Of a stretch of DNA of 64,000 nt, positions 10,048-21,942 are shown piece after piece. Origin of the DNA: Torymus aiolomorphi (lineage: Eukaryota > Arthropoda > Insecta > Hymenoptera > Torymidae). The notes beneath the pieces are model-generated. The model saw only the letters and a list, made by a program, of their open reading frames with translations. It made no database searches and was not told the DNA's origin. The DNA is taken from positions 105,008,628 to 105,072,627 of the forward strand of contig CM070875.1 of NCBI GenBank assembly GCA_036365515.1, written 5' to 3'. The position numbers were made by a program, and so were the translations under genes. Position 1 is the first letter of the stretch, and each line of letters opens with the position of its first letter.

Positions 10048-10172
10048 AACGCAATAGGTACATAAGCGCATTGAATTTCTCGTACATCCATTTCAAAGTA
10101 TATAATCACGCGGTCGTCCTAAGGCTCTTCTATACTTGCCTTCGGAACGCTCCCGCGTTCCTTGATACGTTT
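10048..10172. repeat. Second copy of the target tandem unit
   Basis: It repeats the left flank of the LTR element (AACGCAATAGGTACATAAGC through CTATACTTG) and continues with CTTGCCTTCGGAACGCTCC, which matches 10010-10047 with small differences. Confidence 0.75.
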
Positions 10173-10272
10173 ATAATTTTGGTAATTTTGATTTTTGTAT
10201 TTTTACTTTGTTGTTTAATTGTCTTTAAAAAAAAGTTTTATATGTTAATTTATTTCTGTGTTTGAATAAAGG

Positions 10273-10310
10273 CCTGATAAGGTTGGCGTACTAAGCCAAC
10301 GAAACGTTGC
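10273..10310 (+). ncRNA. Degenerate hammerhead-ribozyme-like core
   Basis: CTGATAAG, then a 5-bp stem GTTGG/CCAAC, then GAAACGTTG. Hammerhead cores need CUGANGA followed by stem II and GAAA; here the G of CUGANGA is A, so it would be inactive. Such motifs are known in terminal repeats of Penelope-like elements, and this may be the tail of one (it follows GTGTTTGAATAAAGGC). 10374-10655 downstream is AT-rich with nothing recognisable. Confidence 0.4.
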
Positions 10311-10799
10311 CATAAAGAACTAAGATCTTTTCAATTTTTTGCCTCCAAAGATCGTCCTCAACTATTTAATACAAAAATGGATGGCGTCATACCTTCAACA
10401 GTAATGCAATTTAATTTGTTGAAAATTGATGAAAATTTAATAGTTCATGTTTTGTATGTTGAAATTACATTAAATACATGTAATTTAATAGTTTTCATAA
10501 ATATTCTGATATTTTTTCACAAAAATACACTCTGTTATGCAATAAGGGACTTAGTAGTGTTTTTTTTTAAATAACTTTTTTATTACAATATTTATGGACA
10601 AGTAAATGTATTTATTAGTAAATTTATTAGTATAATAAAAAGCTATACATTTTTTTTTTCTCAAATCTGTGAATTCAAAAATTCCTTTACTTTTCCATGA
10701 AATACTTTTGCTACAACATCAGGTCTATTAATCCCCAAATCATTATGAAATAAATTTTCTTTAATTTCTTTCCAATTTGGGTTACAAGACACTGTAATA

Positions 10800-12092
10800 C
10801 GAGGGTCATTTGATAAGTACCTAGCCTACAAATGAAAACACCAAAATTTTACAAAAAATAAAATTTATTTTTCAATGTGGTCTCCTTTTAGTTGAATACA
10901 CTTGGTCCAGCGGTGTTCCAATTTTTTTAACCCCGTTGAAAAAAATGTTTTCTCTTGGTTTGCAAAATAGGCCTCCGTGGCGGCGATTATTTCGTTATTG
11001 GAGTGGAATCTCTTCCCGGCGAGCGAATTTTTTAGGTTCGGAAACAAAAAAAGTCGCACGGAGCCAAATCTGGAGAATACGGTGGATGGGGCAGCAGTTC
11101 GTAGCGTAATTCGACCAATTTAGCCGTGGCGAGTGCAGAAGTGTGAGCCGGTGCATTATCGTGGTGGAAAAGCACTTTCTTTTTAGACAAATGGGGCCGT
11201 TTTTCTTCTAACACGGCGTCAAATCGGCTCAATAGTTCGGCGTAGTACTGTCCTGTGACCGTTTTGCCCTTCTCCAGATAGTCAATAAAAATCACACCTT
11301 GAGAATCTCAGAAAACAGTGGCCACCACCTTTCCGGCCGACGGGACCGTCTTCGCCTTCTTCGGAGCAGGTTCACCGGGTAAGGTCCACTGTTTTGACAG
11401 CTCCTTGGTCTCTGGAGTGTAGTAATGAATCCATGTTTCGTCGACGATCACGTAACGACGCAAAAACTCTTTTGGATTGCGATTAAATAGCTCCAGACAC
11501 TGCTCTGAACTGGTCACGCGGATGCGCTTGTTGTCTGCAGTCAGCAAACGCGGCACCCACCTTGCTGACAGCTTCCTCATGTCTAAAATCTCATGTAGGA
11601 TATGCCACACGCGTTCTTCTGAGATGCCTACTATCGCAGCTATCTCGTGCACCTTTAATCGGCGGTCTGACAAAACGATATCGTGTATTTTTGTCACGTT
11701 CTCCTCCGTAGTGGCTGTTTTCGGAGCACCTGGGCATGGATCATCAAAAACCGACGTACGACCACGTTGAAACTCATTATACCAAAATTTAACGGTCGCC
11801 ATCGAAGGAGAAGCATCCCCATACACTGCATCCAAGCGTTCTTTAATTTCACTGCGCGATTTCCCTTCCAAAAACAAGAATCGAATCACCGAACGATATT
11901 GTTCTTTCTCCATCTTTTCAAAAATCAACGGACACATTTGCTTTCACACGCTCTCAAAAATAAACTACAACTCCGATCGGGCTGAAATTTCGTCTGTAAC
12001 CGTTTACAGGAAGATACTGCACTGTAGTGTATTTCTGGTGCGATAGTGACACCATCTGGCGATGAGGCTAGGTACTTGTCAAATGACCCTCG
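10800..12092 (-). mobile_element. Complete irritans-type mariner (1293 bp), TA target site
   Basis: Terminal inverted repeats of 28 bp (10800-10827 and 12065-12092) start CGAGGGTCATTTGA and differ at one position (T versus C after TTGA). Each end is flanked by TA (10798-10799 and 12093-12094), the mariner target duplication. It carries one broken transposase on the minus strand and is inserted in a Helitron remnant of the same orientation. Confidence 0.93.
10865..11937 (-). pseudogene. Mariner DD34D transposase, two disabling changes
   Basis: On the minus strand from 11937 (or the second Met at MEKEQYRSV) the protein has an N-terminal helix-turn-helix, DMRKLSARWVPR, the first Asp in VIVDETWIHYY, the second in HHDNAPAH and the third in SPDLAPCDFF. 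There are 34 residues between the last two, hence DD34D. The sequence closely resembles the irritans subfamily. Breaks: a TGA at about 11308 where the family has Trp (after ATVF), and a frameshift just after CDFF (about 11045-11060). The C-terminus (NLKNSLAGKRF to HIEK) is otherwise intact and ends at 10865. It therefore cannot make full-length transposase, but the damage is light. Confidence 0.9.
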
Positions 12093-12938
12093 TAAAACAA
12101 TCAGGTTTATCAAGTCTCTGTACAGTTGTCATTGAATCTAAGAAATTTTGTTTCATTGATCGAGGACTTTCTGTAAATCATGACGGTAATATAACTATTT
12201 TTCCAATTCTCACTCTATCATTGTCCTTTTTTTTATTTAAATAATCCATTACACCTTTATATAAATCGGTTCTTAATAAATATTGATTTTTTTCTAGTAA
12301 TGTAATCGCAAGCCTTCCACTTTTACCCAAGCCTCAATAATATACTATTAACTTTCCTAAGTTTAAAAATGGACTAAAATCTGTTCTAATAGTAAATTTG
12401 TAACCATAAAATGGATGCATTGTTACATTATCTTTGCTTTTACGTTGCTTCAAGTATGGCATCCACCCAAAACCCTTATTTGGAAATATGAGCGAGTATG
12501 ACAAGGGATCTACACGTTTACTAATATAAGATGTATTTACAGGTTATTCATATTTCGAATAAATGCATATATCACTTTCTGCTGGAGGTAAACCTTCATC
12601 GCCAACAAAGACTATGGCTACTTTGTTACATGTTGCATAGTTGTATCTATTTTTATCCAAATTCGAGTTTCGAGTTATATACATTTTAATGTCACTACTT
12701 CGTGCATCATTTTATATGATTTTGCATAAATGTTAATTTCTGTAAGAATGTTATCTAATTCCTGTAATAGTTTCATTGAATACAAAAGATTAGATTGATA
12801 TTGTAATTGCATTGCGATTTCATTGTCTATTATATATAGTTGCCCATATTTCCTAGCCTCGTTTTCGTTTGGGCGTAGTGAATAAACATTATGGTTAATT
12901 TGACCGCATATTCTAATAATCTGTGGTCCTCTGCTAAA

Positions 12939-13286
12939 TAGTGCATCAAATTTAGCACCAATTCTCTCAAAAGAGAGCGCACTGTTGTATTATCTAATAT
13001 TTTCGTTAAAATGACTACTTTCACTTGTATTCCCTCTAACTAATTCTTTGAAACGTGTGGGATACGCCAAATGAGGGGATAATAAATTGACCTTACCTTT
13101 TCGACAGCAATTTGAAAGTATGGTTAAAAGATAGTGTATCAAATTTAGTACCAATGCTCTCAAAAGAGAGCGCACTGTTGTATTGTCTAATATTTTCGTT
13201 AAAATGATTACTTTCACTTGTATTCCCTGTAACTAATTCTTTGAAACATGTTGGATACGCTACATCAGGGGATAATAAATTGACCT
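12939..13286. repeat. 193-bp tandem duplication within the Helitron
   Basis: Copy 1 is 12939-13131. Copy 2 begins at 13132, is interrupted at 13286 by a solo LTR, and resumes at 14394-14427. Both contain the palindromic CTCTCAAAAGAGAG and TTTTCGTTAAAATGA. The copies differ by a few percent. Confidence 0.8.
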
Positions 13287-14057
13287 TGTGACGGAGTTCA
13301 GTTAGGGGGAGGGTATTAATCCCCCTTAGGGGTTCGCGGGGTAATATACGGGGGTATTCTACGCCCGGGAAACTCACCGTTGTAGAATTACCTGTAGTCC
13401 GGCAGAAGCGCCTCGGCACAGGTTCCGAACATGCGAGCCCGACTTCTATTGTAGGAAGCCTAGGCCGTTTTCTCCTAGAACCGGCGCTGCGCTCTGCCGC
13501 TCCTGCCAACTGCTGCCCGCGAACTACCGGCTGCTCGCTATGACCTAGCGTTACCAGCGCAGTCGGTCTTTCCCGCGTACAACGCCGCTCGGTCTAATCT
13601 CTCGAGCGGCTATTGAGATACTTACTCCCGCTACCGATGTTCCTCTAGGAGGCAATGCCTGCGACTAGCTGCAGCTGCTGAAAAAGGTAGAGGGCGGTAT
13701 TCGGCAAATCATGCATAGGTTAAGGCGCGCTCAATAAATACTCGTGACTCGACTATTTAAGATAAAACAAGACAAAGAGGTTTATTCCTGAAAGTTAATC
13801 GCGCTAAGGGGCGCGAAACCCGGACAATGTTATAACATAAACGCGACAGGCCGAGACTTTAACTACCGCACGCACGCTCGCGGTTACGGCGGAGCCGCTT
13901 ATTCGCGGGTGACGGGGGGGAATTAGCTCGCGCTCCCGTCACCAAGAAACGCTGATACCAGTGTAGAGCCTACTTACTCGTGGCTGGCCAGCCATCGCAC
14001 GCAATCTACGCAGAGCTGCCTCTCTCTCCCTCTCGTGCTCGTCCTCGCGCTCGCGTA

Positions 14058-14089
<32 letters not shown>

Positions 14090-14389
14090 CACTCCTCTTA
14101 TGGGTGGTGACGCCGTCGCGCGATTCGCTGCAGTGGTGGAGGCGCGGCACACACACACAAAACCTAGAGACGCGAGGCTCACCAAAACGCGACTTCTTCG
14201 CGTCACGGCGGTCGACAACATGGCCGCGCGCTCACGTTCGCAGCGGCACGGCGGCTTCGTCTTCTTCTCCACCTGCTTGCGGCTTGTTCCGCGCGGCGCT
14301 CTGCCGATCGCGGTACGTGTCAGCGCACGAGATTCTAATCTCGCGACGCAGTATACGCGATTCCCTTACCTTGTATCGGCGCCGTCACA
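13287..14389. mobile_element. Solo LTR-like insertion (1103 bp), TSD ACCT
   Basis: It starts TGTGACGG and ends CCGTCACA (perfect 8-bp inverted ends of TG...CA form), with ACCT duplicated at 13283-13286 and 14390-14393. It is GC-rich (unlike its AT-rich surroundings) and holds a (TC)n run at about 14055-14082. Open frames in it are by-products of base composition. Strand is not determinable. A foldback transposon with short ends is the alternative, but the TG/CA ends and 4-bp duplication favour an LTR. Confidence 0.75.
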
Positions 14390-14431
14390 ACCTTAACTTT
14401 TCGACAACAATTTGAAAGTATGGTTAAAAAA

Positions 14432-14690
14432 AATGTGTTCAGCGTTACAGAATTCACATATCAAATATATACAATTATATTCCATGTTCTAAAATTTTCA
14501 TCAAAAACAGATGTATTGGGTATATCCGTATGTAGATACTGTCTAGAGCCAGAATCTTTATCATTTAAGCGAAACCATTCTGTTAATGTCGTTTTTCCAT
14601 CACCTCTTCGTCGATAAATAGAATATTTTGTTGCATTATAATCAGTTACTGCACTAAAATATTTTGGGATATTTTTACTTTATTTTTTCG
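14432..14690 (-). pseudogene. Helitron fragment (segment after the HUH region)
   Basis: Minus-strand translation gives TTLTEWFRLNDKDSG, then SRQYLHTDIPNTSVFDENF and a stop near 14463. This matches the Helitron stretch that precedes the GRMYxVSP motif. It normally lies C-terminal to the segment found at 12100-13286, yet here it is upstream of it, so this Helitron has been rearranged. Confidence 0.65.
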
Positions 14691-14904
14691 TTTCATTATC
14701 CATACTCATTCTATATTTTGTTCGTCCTCTTCTACTTCGTACATCATTAATTATTAATTATTAATTTAGACATTTCTTTCTCGTTATGTACTTTTTTAAT
14801 AAATTTATTATTATGGTAATTTATCTACACTCTACTTCTTACTATTTTTTTTCTATTTTTATTTTATCGCTTTTATTAATTTTATTATACATTCATACTG
14901 TCTT

Positions 14905-14950
14905 CATGCCGAGCGAGCGTTAGCGAGCGAGGTTATACAGCTAGTATATA
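14905..14950. other. Possible Helitron terminus (GAGCGAG repeats then CTAGT)
   Basis: GAGCGAGCGTTAGCGAGCGAGG followed by TTATACAGCTAGT and (TA)n. A CTAG end before T is typical of Helitron 3' termini. The expected hairpin is not evident and the orientation does not fit the neighbouring minus-strand genes, so this is tentative. 14951-15236 is AT-rich and featureless. Confidence 0.35.
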
Positions 14951-15236
14951 TATATATATAAAATATCATTACAGATCAAAATTTATATTTTTTAGGTAAT
15001 AAAAAAAAACACAATTTAACTCTAATATCCCCTTAATGTAATATATCAAATTTAAAGTAGAATAAATAAAAAAATAAATAGTATAAACTCTTATTTATTT
15101 ATCATTTATTAAACGTTACAAAATAATACAGTATTGAAAAAGATTTGCAACAAATGGTATCCATAACGATATACCGCATCGCATCGTAGCATTATACCGT
15201 CATTAAATCAGAAAAACTCATTCCACCCTCACAATG

Positions 15237-16985
15237 TTATAAAAGTAATCTTAAACGAAATAACTCTATTTTACTTGGACTTACAGAATACATACGCCCA
15301 ATACAATTGGAGAGAGATTTTCGCTTACACCATCGATAAATTTTATTGCCATTTACGTTATCTTGTTTAAAAACATAGTGAGCAGAAATTTCAGTATAGG
15401 TATAATGCCCAGCTGTAGAATCACTCCTATTGAGTTCAAAATAAGCTAACAGTGTGCTAGATCGATTTAATGCAGCTTCTGCACTCACTTTATCATTTAA
15501 ATCTTCAATTACTATCGATTGTTGTTCAGGTAAATGAACAGATAAACGTAAGATGCCGTGAATTTTACCTTGCAAAGGTTTACTCAAAATACGATAACAT
15601 GCTTCAACTGCACTGACATATCGTGTTTCTACGTAACTACGAATTTCATTATGATTGATTACTCTCTCATTATTAGTTCCCTCAAATGTTATATTTGCAG
15701 CATCATGACCTTTAAACTCTTTCGAGTAGTGTTCTGAGCACTTATTATCAACTATACATCTACTATCATATGGACCATGTATTACATTACGAACTACAAT
15801 ATCATATAATACGGGATCATTTTCAGCATCAGGGATTTTTGCAGATATGAATTTATTTATATCATCAATATTTGTTAATTTATGACCGCCTTTTAAAGTA
15901 GTTAATATATGTGCATGAGGCAAACCTCGCTTCTGAAACTCAACAACATGCACATGAGCTGCGACATCACCAACATATTTTTCCTCTGTAATAAGCCACA
16001 GTAACTGTTCTTTCTTTAAATGAAATACCCTTGCACAGGTATTAGGACGATCAGAGGTTTGTTGACCTGAAAATAAATTATCACGAATTTCACGCCAACT
16101 GGGATTGCATCGTTATGAATAAATCAGGTTTTCCTTGACTACGCACTATAGCCATAGCATCTTAATACTTTTGCATCATATATCTAGGAGAACCAACAAA
16201 TGTTGATGGTAAAATAATCATTTTACCTATTTGACAATTCATGTTATTCGCATTATTACTTAAATGATCGACTAGTCCTTGATATGATTCAACTCGTAAC
16301 TGTTTTTGATTCTTACGAACATATTCAATTTCAAAACGTAATTCATCTGGATAATCTGTAATGGATTCTAATTCAACTGATCCATGCCCACAACAATCAT
16401 TAAATGAGTTACCCTTATTAAACACCTTTTCAGCTGCAAAATATTTCGCATTACAATATTTACATAAAACATTCATTTCCCCTAAATAATATTCATTGAC
16501 ATTGTCATTTTGTAAAATATTTATGTTTTCTTCTAGCAATCTTTGATTATCAATAATTCGTTTACATCGTCGACGTTCGAATTCAAATACTTCATTATCA
16601 CGTATTGGTACACGATATCTAATTCTAAATTGCGTTCCTCTTTCGCATGCCAAATTTCGCACTCTTCGATTTCCTTCTTGATTATCTTCAGTACTAACCG
16701 ATCTCTGTCCTGATGTTTGTCTTACGCGTGATCTACTTCTGCAATTGGATAAATTCGAATCATTTCTAATTCAGACGCATTTTGAGAATCGGAAATATCC
16801 ACACAAATTTCAATAGAATGTGCGTTCACATTGCGATTGGTTCGAATACGCTCCCTATATGTTCTGGCTTTCTCAGCTGCTTGCTGTTGTCTAATAATTG
16901 ATACTTGCTCTGATGATCGTCTAATTCTAGACCTTCCACGATTAGGCCGACTATTATTCGGCTCTTCATGTTGCTGAAGTTCCAT
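15237..16985 (-). pseudogene. Helitron Rep/helicase N-terminal two thirds, frameshifted
   Basis: Minus-strand reading from ATG 16985: a basic Q/R-rich N-terminus (AAEKARTYRERIRTN), a CKYCNAKYF...DCCGHGSVEL zinc-binding stretch (16390-16480), IGKMIILPSTFVGSPRYMMQ, then PDLFITM. The HUH nuclease motif is EFQKRGLPHAHIL near 15920. After it come VRNVIHGPYDS, EIRSYVETRYVSAVEACYRI, LSVHLPEQQSIV and finally GRMYSVSPSKIELFRLRLLL at the stop (15237). Frameshifts lie near 16700 and 16110 (one base lost where CNP is expected). The PIF1-like helicase half is absent. The role in the family is rolling-circle transposition; this copy is dead. Confidence 0.85.
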
Positions 16986-17041
16986 CTTTTAGCAGTAATT
17001 CTTTTAACAATATCGATTTTATATTTCACTAACTCATTCAA

Positions 17042-17940
17042 ATTTATTATTTTTCAATGAAGTAGTGAAAAGATTTAAAGAAAGGATTTAATAAAATTTT
17101 CAATTCAAAATAAATATATACATTAACTTATAATAGTACTTATAACTTGTAACAGTCCTTAAAATGGTACTTAAAATAAAAAATGTTAAACAATGATCGT
17201 TAATTCTAGTAAATTGAACAATAATCACATATTATGTGCAACCATATAGGCTTATATTTAATAATAGAGCTGAAGTTTAATTTATGTCAATGATATAATG
17301 ATAAATTTTCAACAGTAGTAATAGTAGTAACAAAATTTTATAATAATGATAAATTCTTAACAGTAATGCAGTAGTGATGTTGGAATTCCAACGCCACAAT
17401 ATTAAATTTTTAAGTTTCTAATGTTCGTAGTAAGGTATCAATGTTTAAGGTAAGTTCTCAATGTTCGTCGTAAGTTCTCAATGTTCGTGATAAGACTTTA
17501 ATACATTTGTGGTAAGTTTTCAATATTCATAGTAAGTTTTCAATGTTCGTGGTAAGTTCTCAATGTTTCAAATGAAGTTCTCAAAAATCGCAGTAAATTT
17601 GCAATAGTAATCACGAATATTCAATCAATAATATAATAATAATAATTATTCAGGAGCCGTAATTATAAATGTAATGTGAATTCATTAAATGTTAATGGAT
17701 TTTTCAATATAAATTATTAAAAAAATATATATGTGTATGTATGTAATTACATTCAATATTTTTTATTTTATATTTTACTTTGAAAAATATCATGAATATA
17801 ATTCGATTTTGTGAAAGTGAAATTTAACAAAAATGAAAATAACGCTTTTGGTACAAAACTATTGATGAAGTTGAATACAAATAATTACACGTATTAGGAA
17901 TGTCCAACCGTTAATACTAAAGTGTACACCTCCTACGGTA
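17042..17940. other. AT-rich spacer with ~23-bp tandem repeats
   Basis: Probable 5' flank of the Helitron remnant, without ORFs. Between about 17405 and 17590 a degenerate unit of 20-25 bp (AAGTTCTCAATGTTCGTGGT and variants) is repeated seven or eight times. Confidence 0.6.
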
Positions 17941-18054
17941 TACACTTTGAATCTGAAAAACAAAAACATAATTATTAGTCATTTCTCTAAAATTATTATT
18001 CGCCTCTCTCTTCCTCCTTCCTTCCTCCCCCCTTTTCATCGCTTCCTCACTCAC

Positions 18055-18200
18055 TCAGCCCAGTACCGATCACACAGTATCAATCACCCAGTATCGACCA
18101 CCCTGTATGGACCACCCAGTATCGACCACCCAGTATCGACCACCCAGTATCAACCACCCAGTACCCTCTACCCAGTACCCTCCACCCAGTACCCCGCGAC
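18055..18200. repeat. Minisatellite, unit CAGTATCGACCACC
   Basis: About nine copies of a 14-15 bp unit (CAGTATCGACCACC / CAGTACCCTCCACC). The open frames on both strands here are periodic by-products. Confidence 0.85.
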
Positions 18201-18317
18201 TCGCGACTCGCGACCCACCACCGACCACCCACCCTGACCCAGAGACATCTTACCTCCTGGAGTTGCTCTGCGGCCGGCCTTTTATACCTACCGAGACCTT
18301 GGCGACCATGTACTTGC

Positions 18318-18318
<1 letters not shown>

Positions 18319-18371
<53 letters not shown>

Positions 18372-18373
18372 GC
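18319..18373. repeat. (TC)n microsatellite
   Basis: A run of TCTC interrupted once by TTTC. 18400-19160 beyond it is AT-rich, with several AACTGTTTATAA / AACAGTTTATAA variants and no ORF. Confidence 0.9.
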
Positions 18374-19692
18374 TTCTAGCATTACAAAATTTTGCGTGAT
18401 GCGTTACATGTCTATTTATATAGTGGATTTATAAATACTCTGTGAAATAAGTCTTCATTAGAAATCTTACGTATTAATGTTGTAATTTACAGAATATTTT
18501 TTAATACTTTGTTTTTAAATGAGTATCCACGTGTTATCTTATCAAATATTTATAAAGGTGGAAATAAAACTTAGCAAATAATTATTAATAAGAATATATA
18601 ATTTAAAAAAAAGGTTTATAACTGTTAATAACTGTTTATAAAGATAGGATTTGAGACTATAGTAACAGTTTATAAAAGTTATCAACAGTTTTTTTCTGTT
18701 ATGAATAGCTAAAAAAAGTGTATATGAGTAATAAATTTTTTTAAACTTTTTTAAGCCTCAGTGCATAACCATAAAATCAATCTGTAAAAACTTATTATCA
18801 GCTATAAACTTTTTCTTACATAATAATAATAGTTATTAATAGTTTTAAATAGTTTTGAATGAATTTAAACTTTGAAATCATTATTTTCAATTATTAAAAA
18901 TTTATCATAATTAGATCTTAATAAAACAAGATACGTAAAGTAAAAACAAGATCATACATCGCACCATTGCTTTACAGCTCCTCTTATTGGTCCTTCTCAC
19001 TTTCCGCACTGCGCAATTTCAGGCATTTTATCATTATGAGTACACTCTGATAAATTAAAACATTATGAAAAAAAATTGTTATAAAAAATTAAACTAAACA
19101 AATTTAAAAACGAATACAGTAATAGTCGAGATGGTGGATAGGGGGCGCGTGAAGCGCACCTGTGTTGCCTAGTTTATAATAAAATAACAATACAAGACTA
19201 AACGGAAACTTAACATTAATTAAATTCTTGTCGTCAATTAGATATGCGCGCAACAATCCGCTCGTCAATGACTCTATAATACAATTTTTTGACTTTCTAT
19301 AGTCGGGTAATATTAGTATATGTGTGTACGTATATACTCCACCACAAGGGCGTAGCAATGGAGGTTGGAGTAGCGAGAGTGGGGGTAGGGTAGACTGTAA
19401 GAGTCGGAGAGAACGGAGATAGGTAACACGGCGACACGTATTGGAATAAGCTGCACCAATAGCATTAGTCACCTATACAAGTCTGTGAGAAGCGTGGAAT
19501 CCTCTAATACATGCGCCTCTGGTTACATTTTAACTCGGTACATGGCTATTATATTCGCTAGAAACCAAGAATTCGCAATTATTTGTCAGAGTATTGTATA
19601 CATACGGTAATCTACTGATTTCGAATTGTTTATTTATAAAATTTTTTTGTGTATGGATAAATAGAGCTTCGGAGAAAAATCTTTTTTCCCTA

Positions 19693-20252
19693 CACTGAGA
19701 AGCAAAAAGTACAGCTACTACACCGCGAGTATAGCTAGGACGCACAATGTTGCCATGGTAGTTTAACTCGGAAAAGGTGTAGTAGCTGCGCCTTTTAGTG
19801 TAGCCAGTACGCCTTTGGGTATGACCAGTGTACTTTTATTTTTGTTTGTGTCCGCGCGAAGGTTATGTGAGTTGAAAACGTACAGCCAGCGCGTTTAAAA
19901 GGTGCAGCCACTACACTGAAAAAAATTTGGCACGGCGTCTGTTTCCATCACAGTTCGTCAGCGCCCCCTTCGCTGCGTGTGTCAGACCACCCACTTTTGG
20001 CACAGCGTTTGTCCCTCACGGAAGAGGAGCTGTGCCAGTACGGGGTGCGCGATGCTTTTACGGGACAGGTGCTATGCCAGTACGGGGCAGGAGATGTGCC
20101 GAACCGCGGTACAACATTCGACCCTATTTTCGGCATAGCGTATGTACTTATCGGGTCAGCTGGAGTGCCAAATTTTTTTCAGTGTACGCTTTTTGGGGAG
20201 CGGGTACTAGCATAGGGTAAGGTTAGTAGTAGCGCTTTCTGCTTCTCAGTGA
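19693..20252. mobile_element. MITE-like DNA transposon, TIR CACTGAGAAGCA
   Basis: The ends are inverted: CACTGAGAAGCAAAAAG at 19698 and CTTTCTGCTTCTCAGTG ending near 20253. The inside is GC-richer and carries repeated words (GCCAGTACGGGG, GTAGTAGCTGCGCC). The homologous Penelope copy at 28855-28870 reads straight through (AACAATAGGGAAA), so this is an insertion. The target duplication is at most 1-2 bp and unclear. No transposase is present, and the superfamily is not assignable. Confidence 0.7.
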
Positions 20253-20690
20253 ATTGTTTTCAATATCCAGTATCTTGATGTTATGAAAATTAATTGTGTG
20301 ACTATTATCTTTTATATGCATAAATAATGACGAATTTTGATCTCTATCACAGTACTTTCTTTTATGTTCTTTTATTCTTACATTCAAACGTCTACTAGTC
20401 TGCCCTACGTACAAAGCGTTACAGTTATTGCAATTCATTTTATAAACTACGTTTGCGTTATTGTATCTTACATTTTTGTCCTTACCTAATATAATAATAT
20501 TATTTAGCTTGTTTATTGTACTAAAAATTACATTTGTGTTCCATTTCTTAAAGAAATTTTTTATAGAACATTCCATTTCTTTAACAAACGATAGAACTAT
20601 AAATCATTTCTTATTCACACTATTGATTACTTGCGTGGTATGTTGTGTAATATTTTTATTAAATTTTATCTTTTTTAAACGTTTTTGCTT
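20253..20690 (-). pseudogene. Penelope GIY-YIG endonuclease domain, copy A
   Basis: The minus strand encodes KKWNTNVIFSTINKLNN, then VVYKMNCNNCNALYVGQTSR and RLNVRIKEHKRKYCDRDQNS with SLFMHIKDNSHTINF. CNNCNALYVGQT plus VRIKEH is the Penelope type of GIY-YIG with upstream cysteines. The frame is broken by the MITE after ILDIENN; its continuation (FFSEALFIHTQKNF) is at 19530-19692. Confidence 0.8.
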
Positions 20691-20806
20691 CCTCCCAGAG
20701 GAAGCTTTGTGATAGTAATTTTTTGAGTTGTTGTAAAAACATGTTATAATTGATATTCGAGGTGTTAGGAACCAAAATACATGGTTTTTGAAAAATGTCT
20801 GTATGG

Positions 20807-20977
<171 letters not shown>

Positions 20978-21822
20978 CCTGGATCTCAGCTTCTACTCGA
21001 TCGATTTTAACCGGACAGGTCTCATTCTTTTTGTTTTTTCTGTGTGATGGTGGGTCAAAAATCCGTTTTTTGATTGGGCCTATTCGTTTTTGTTTTATTT
21101 CGAATTTTCGATTTCCTCAAAATTGTTTTTGGCTTTTTTTCAATGATAGAATCGAGATACTTAAATCTAATGGGTATTATTCGAAACAGCATAAAAAAAC
21201 CTATAGTTTCAAAAAAAAAATTCTCTAGCTATCCCGGTTCTCTTGTTATTGACAAAAACGTGTTTTTTTTTAAAAAGCTTATAACTCCGAAACTAAACGG
21301 TCAATTTTTTTGAGAAAAATCAGGATAATGCAGAATATAAATAGCTATAAGCTCTAAAAATTTGAATCCATTCTTTTGGTTAGTTTTTGAGAAAAAAATT
21401 GAAAAATGAAAAAAAACGAGTTTTCTATGTTCAACGATTACGGAAGTAAAATTGACTTAATCGCTTTAAAATTCCTTGTAGAGGTAGATTTTGTATAGTT
21501 CTCGGTCGAGTTCTTTGGGCAAAATGATTGGTCTAGAAATTTCAGAGATATTTGAGGTTAAAGTTTTTTTAACCTTTTTTTCAAATCGTAATTTCTCGAG
21601 AACGGTTCTATGTATCTGGATCGGATGGGTAGCATTCGAAAGAGAATTAAAATGTATATATTTGGAAAAAAAATTGTATGTCTAGCTATCACAGTTCTTT
21701 TGTTATGAACAAAAACAAAAACGTGTTTTTTTTCAAAAAAGCTTATAACTCCTTAATCCTATCTCCTATCTTCAAAAATGATGGATTAGTTAAGATATCA
21801 ATTTATTAGTGGTTTATGATAA

Positions 21823-21942
21823 AAATTTATGATACGCATTACCAGTACGGGGCAATATCAATTTGTTTAAGAAAGTTTTGATGAAAACTTGACGTGCTTT
21901 TTTTAAACAAATTAATATTGCGCCGTACTGGTAACTCGTATC
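21823..21942. repeat. Short foldback, extra copy of the palindrome core
   Basis: ATGATACGCATTACCAGTAC ... GTACTGGTAACTCGTATC forms a ~45-bp-arm hairpin around TTAAGAAAGTTTTGATG. It is a diverged copy of the centre of the adjacent large palindrome (22221-22356). Confidence 0.85.

Larger units (their letters stand above)
10656..13286 (-). pseudogene. Helitron Rep N-terminal fragment, interrupted by mariner
   Basis: Reading the minus strand from 13286 toward 10656: a CC..GKVNLLSP motif, TGNTSESNHFNENIRQYNSA, then a GDEGLPPAESDICIY segment (12570-12640), PFLNLGKL, and QNFLDSMTTVQRLDKPD (12095-12165). The mariner follows, then SCNPNWKEI and RPDVVAKVFHGKVKEF (10656-10797). These are landmarks of the Helitron-like N region ahead of the HUH nuclease. 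Excising the mariner and one TA rejoins the frame. Several stops and frameshifts are present, so it is dead. A 193-bp tandem duplication affects 12939-13286. Confidence 0.75.

Noticed and set aside
13287..14389. A DNA transposon with 8-bp TIRs
   Set aside because: TGTGACGG/CCGTCACA ends with a 4-bp duplication fit a TG...CA LTR better, though it cannot be excluded.
13974..14415. Several overlapping Arg/Ser-rich ORFs on both strands
   Set aside because: They lie in a GC-rich solo LTR with a (TC)n run; no motif, and both strands are open equally.
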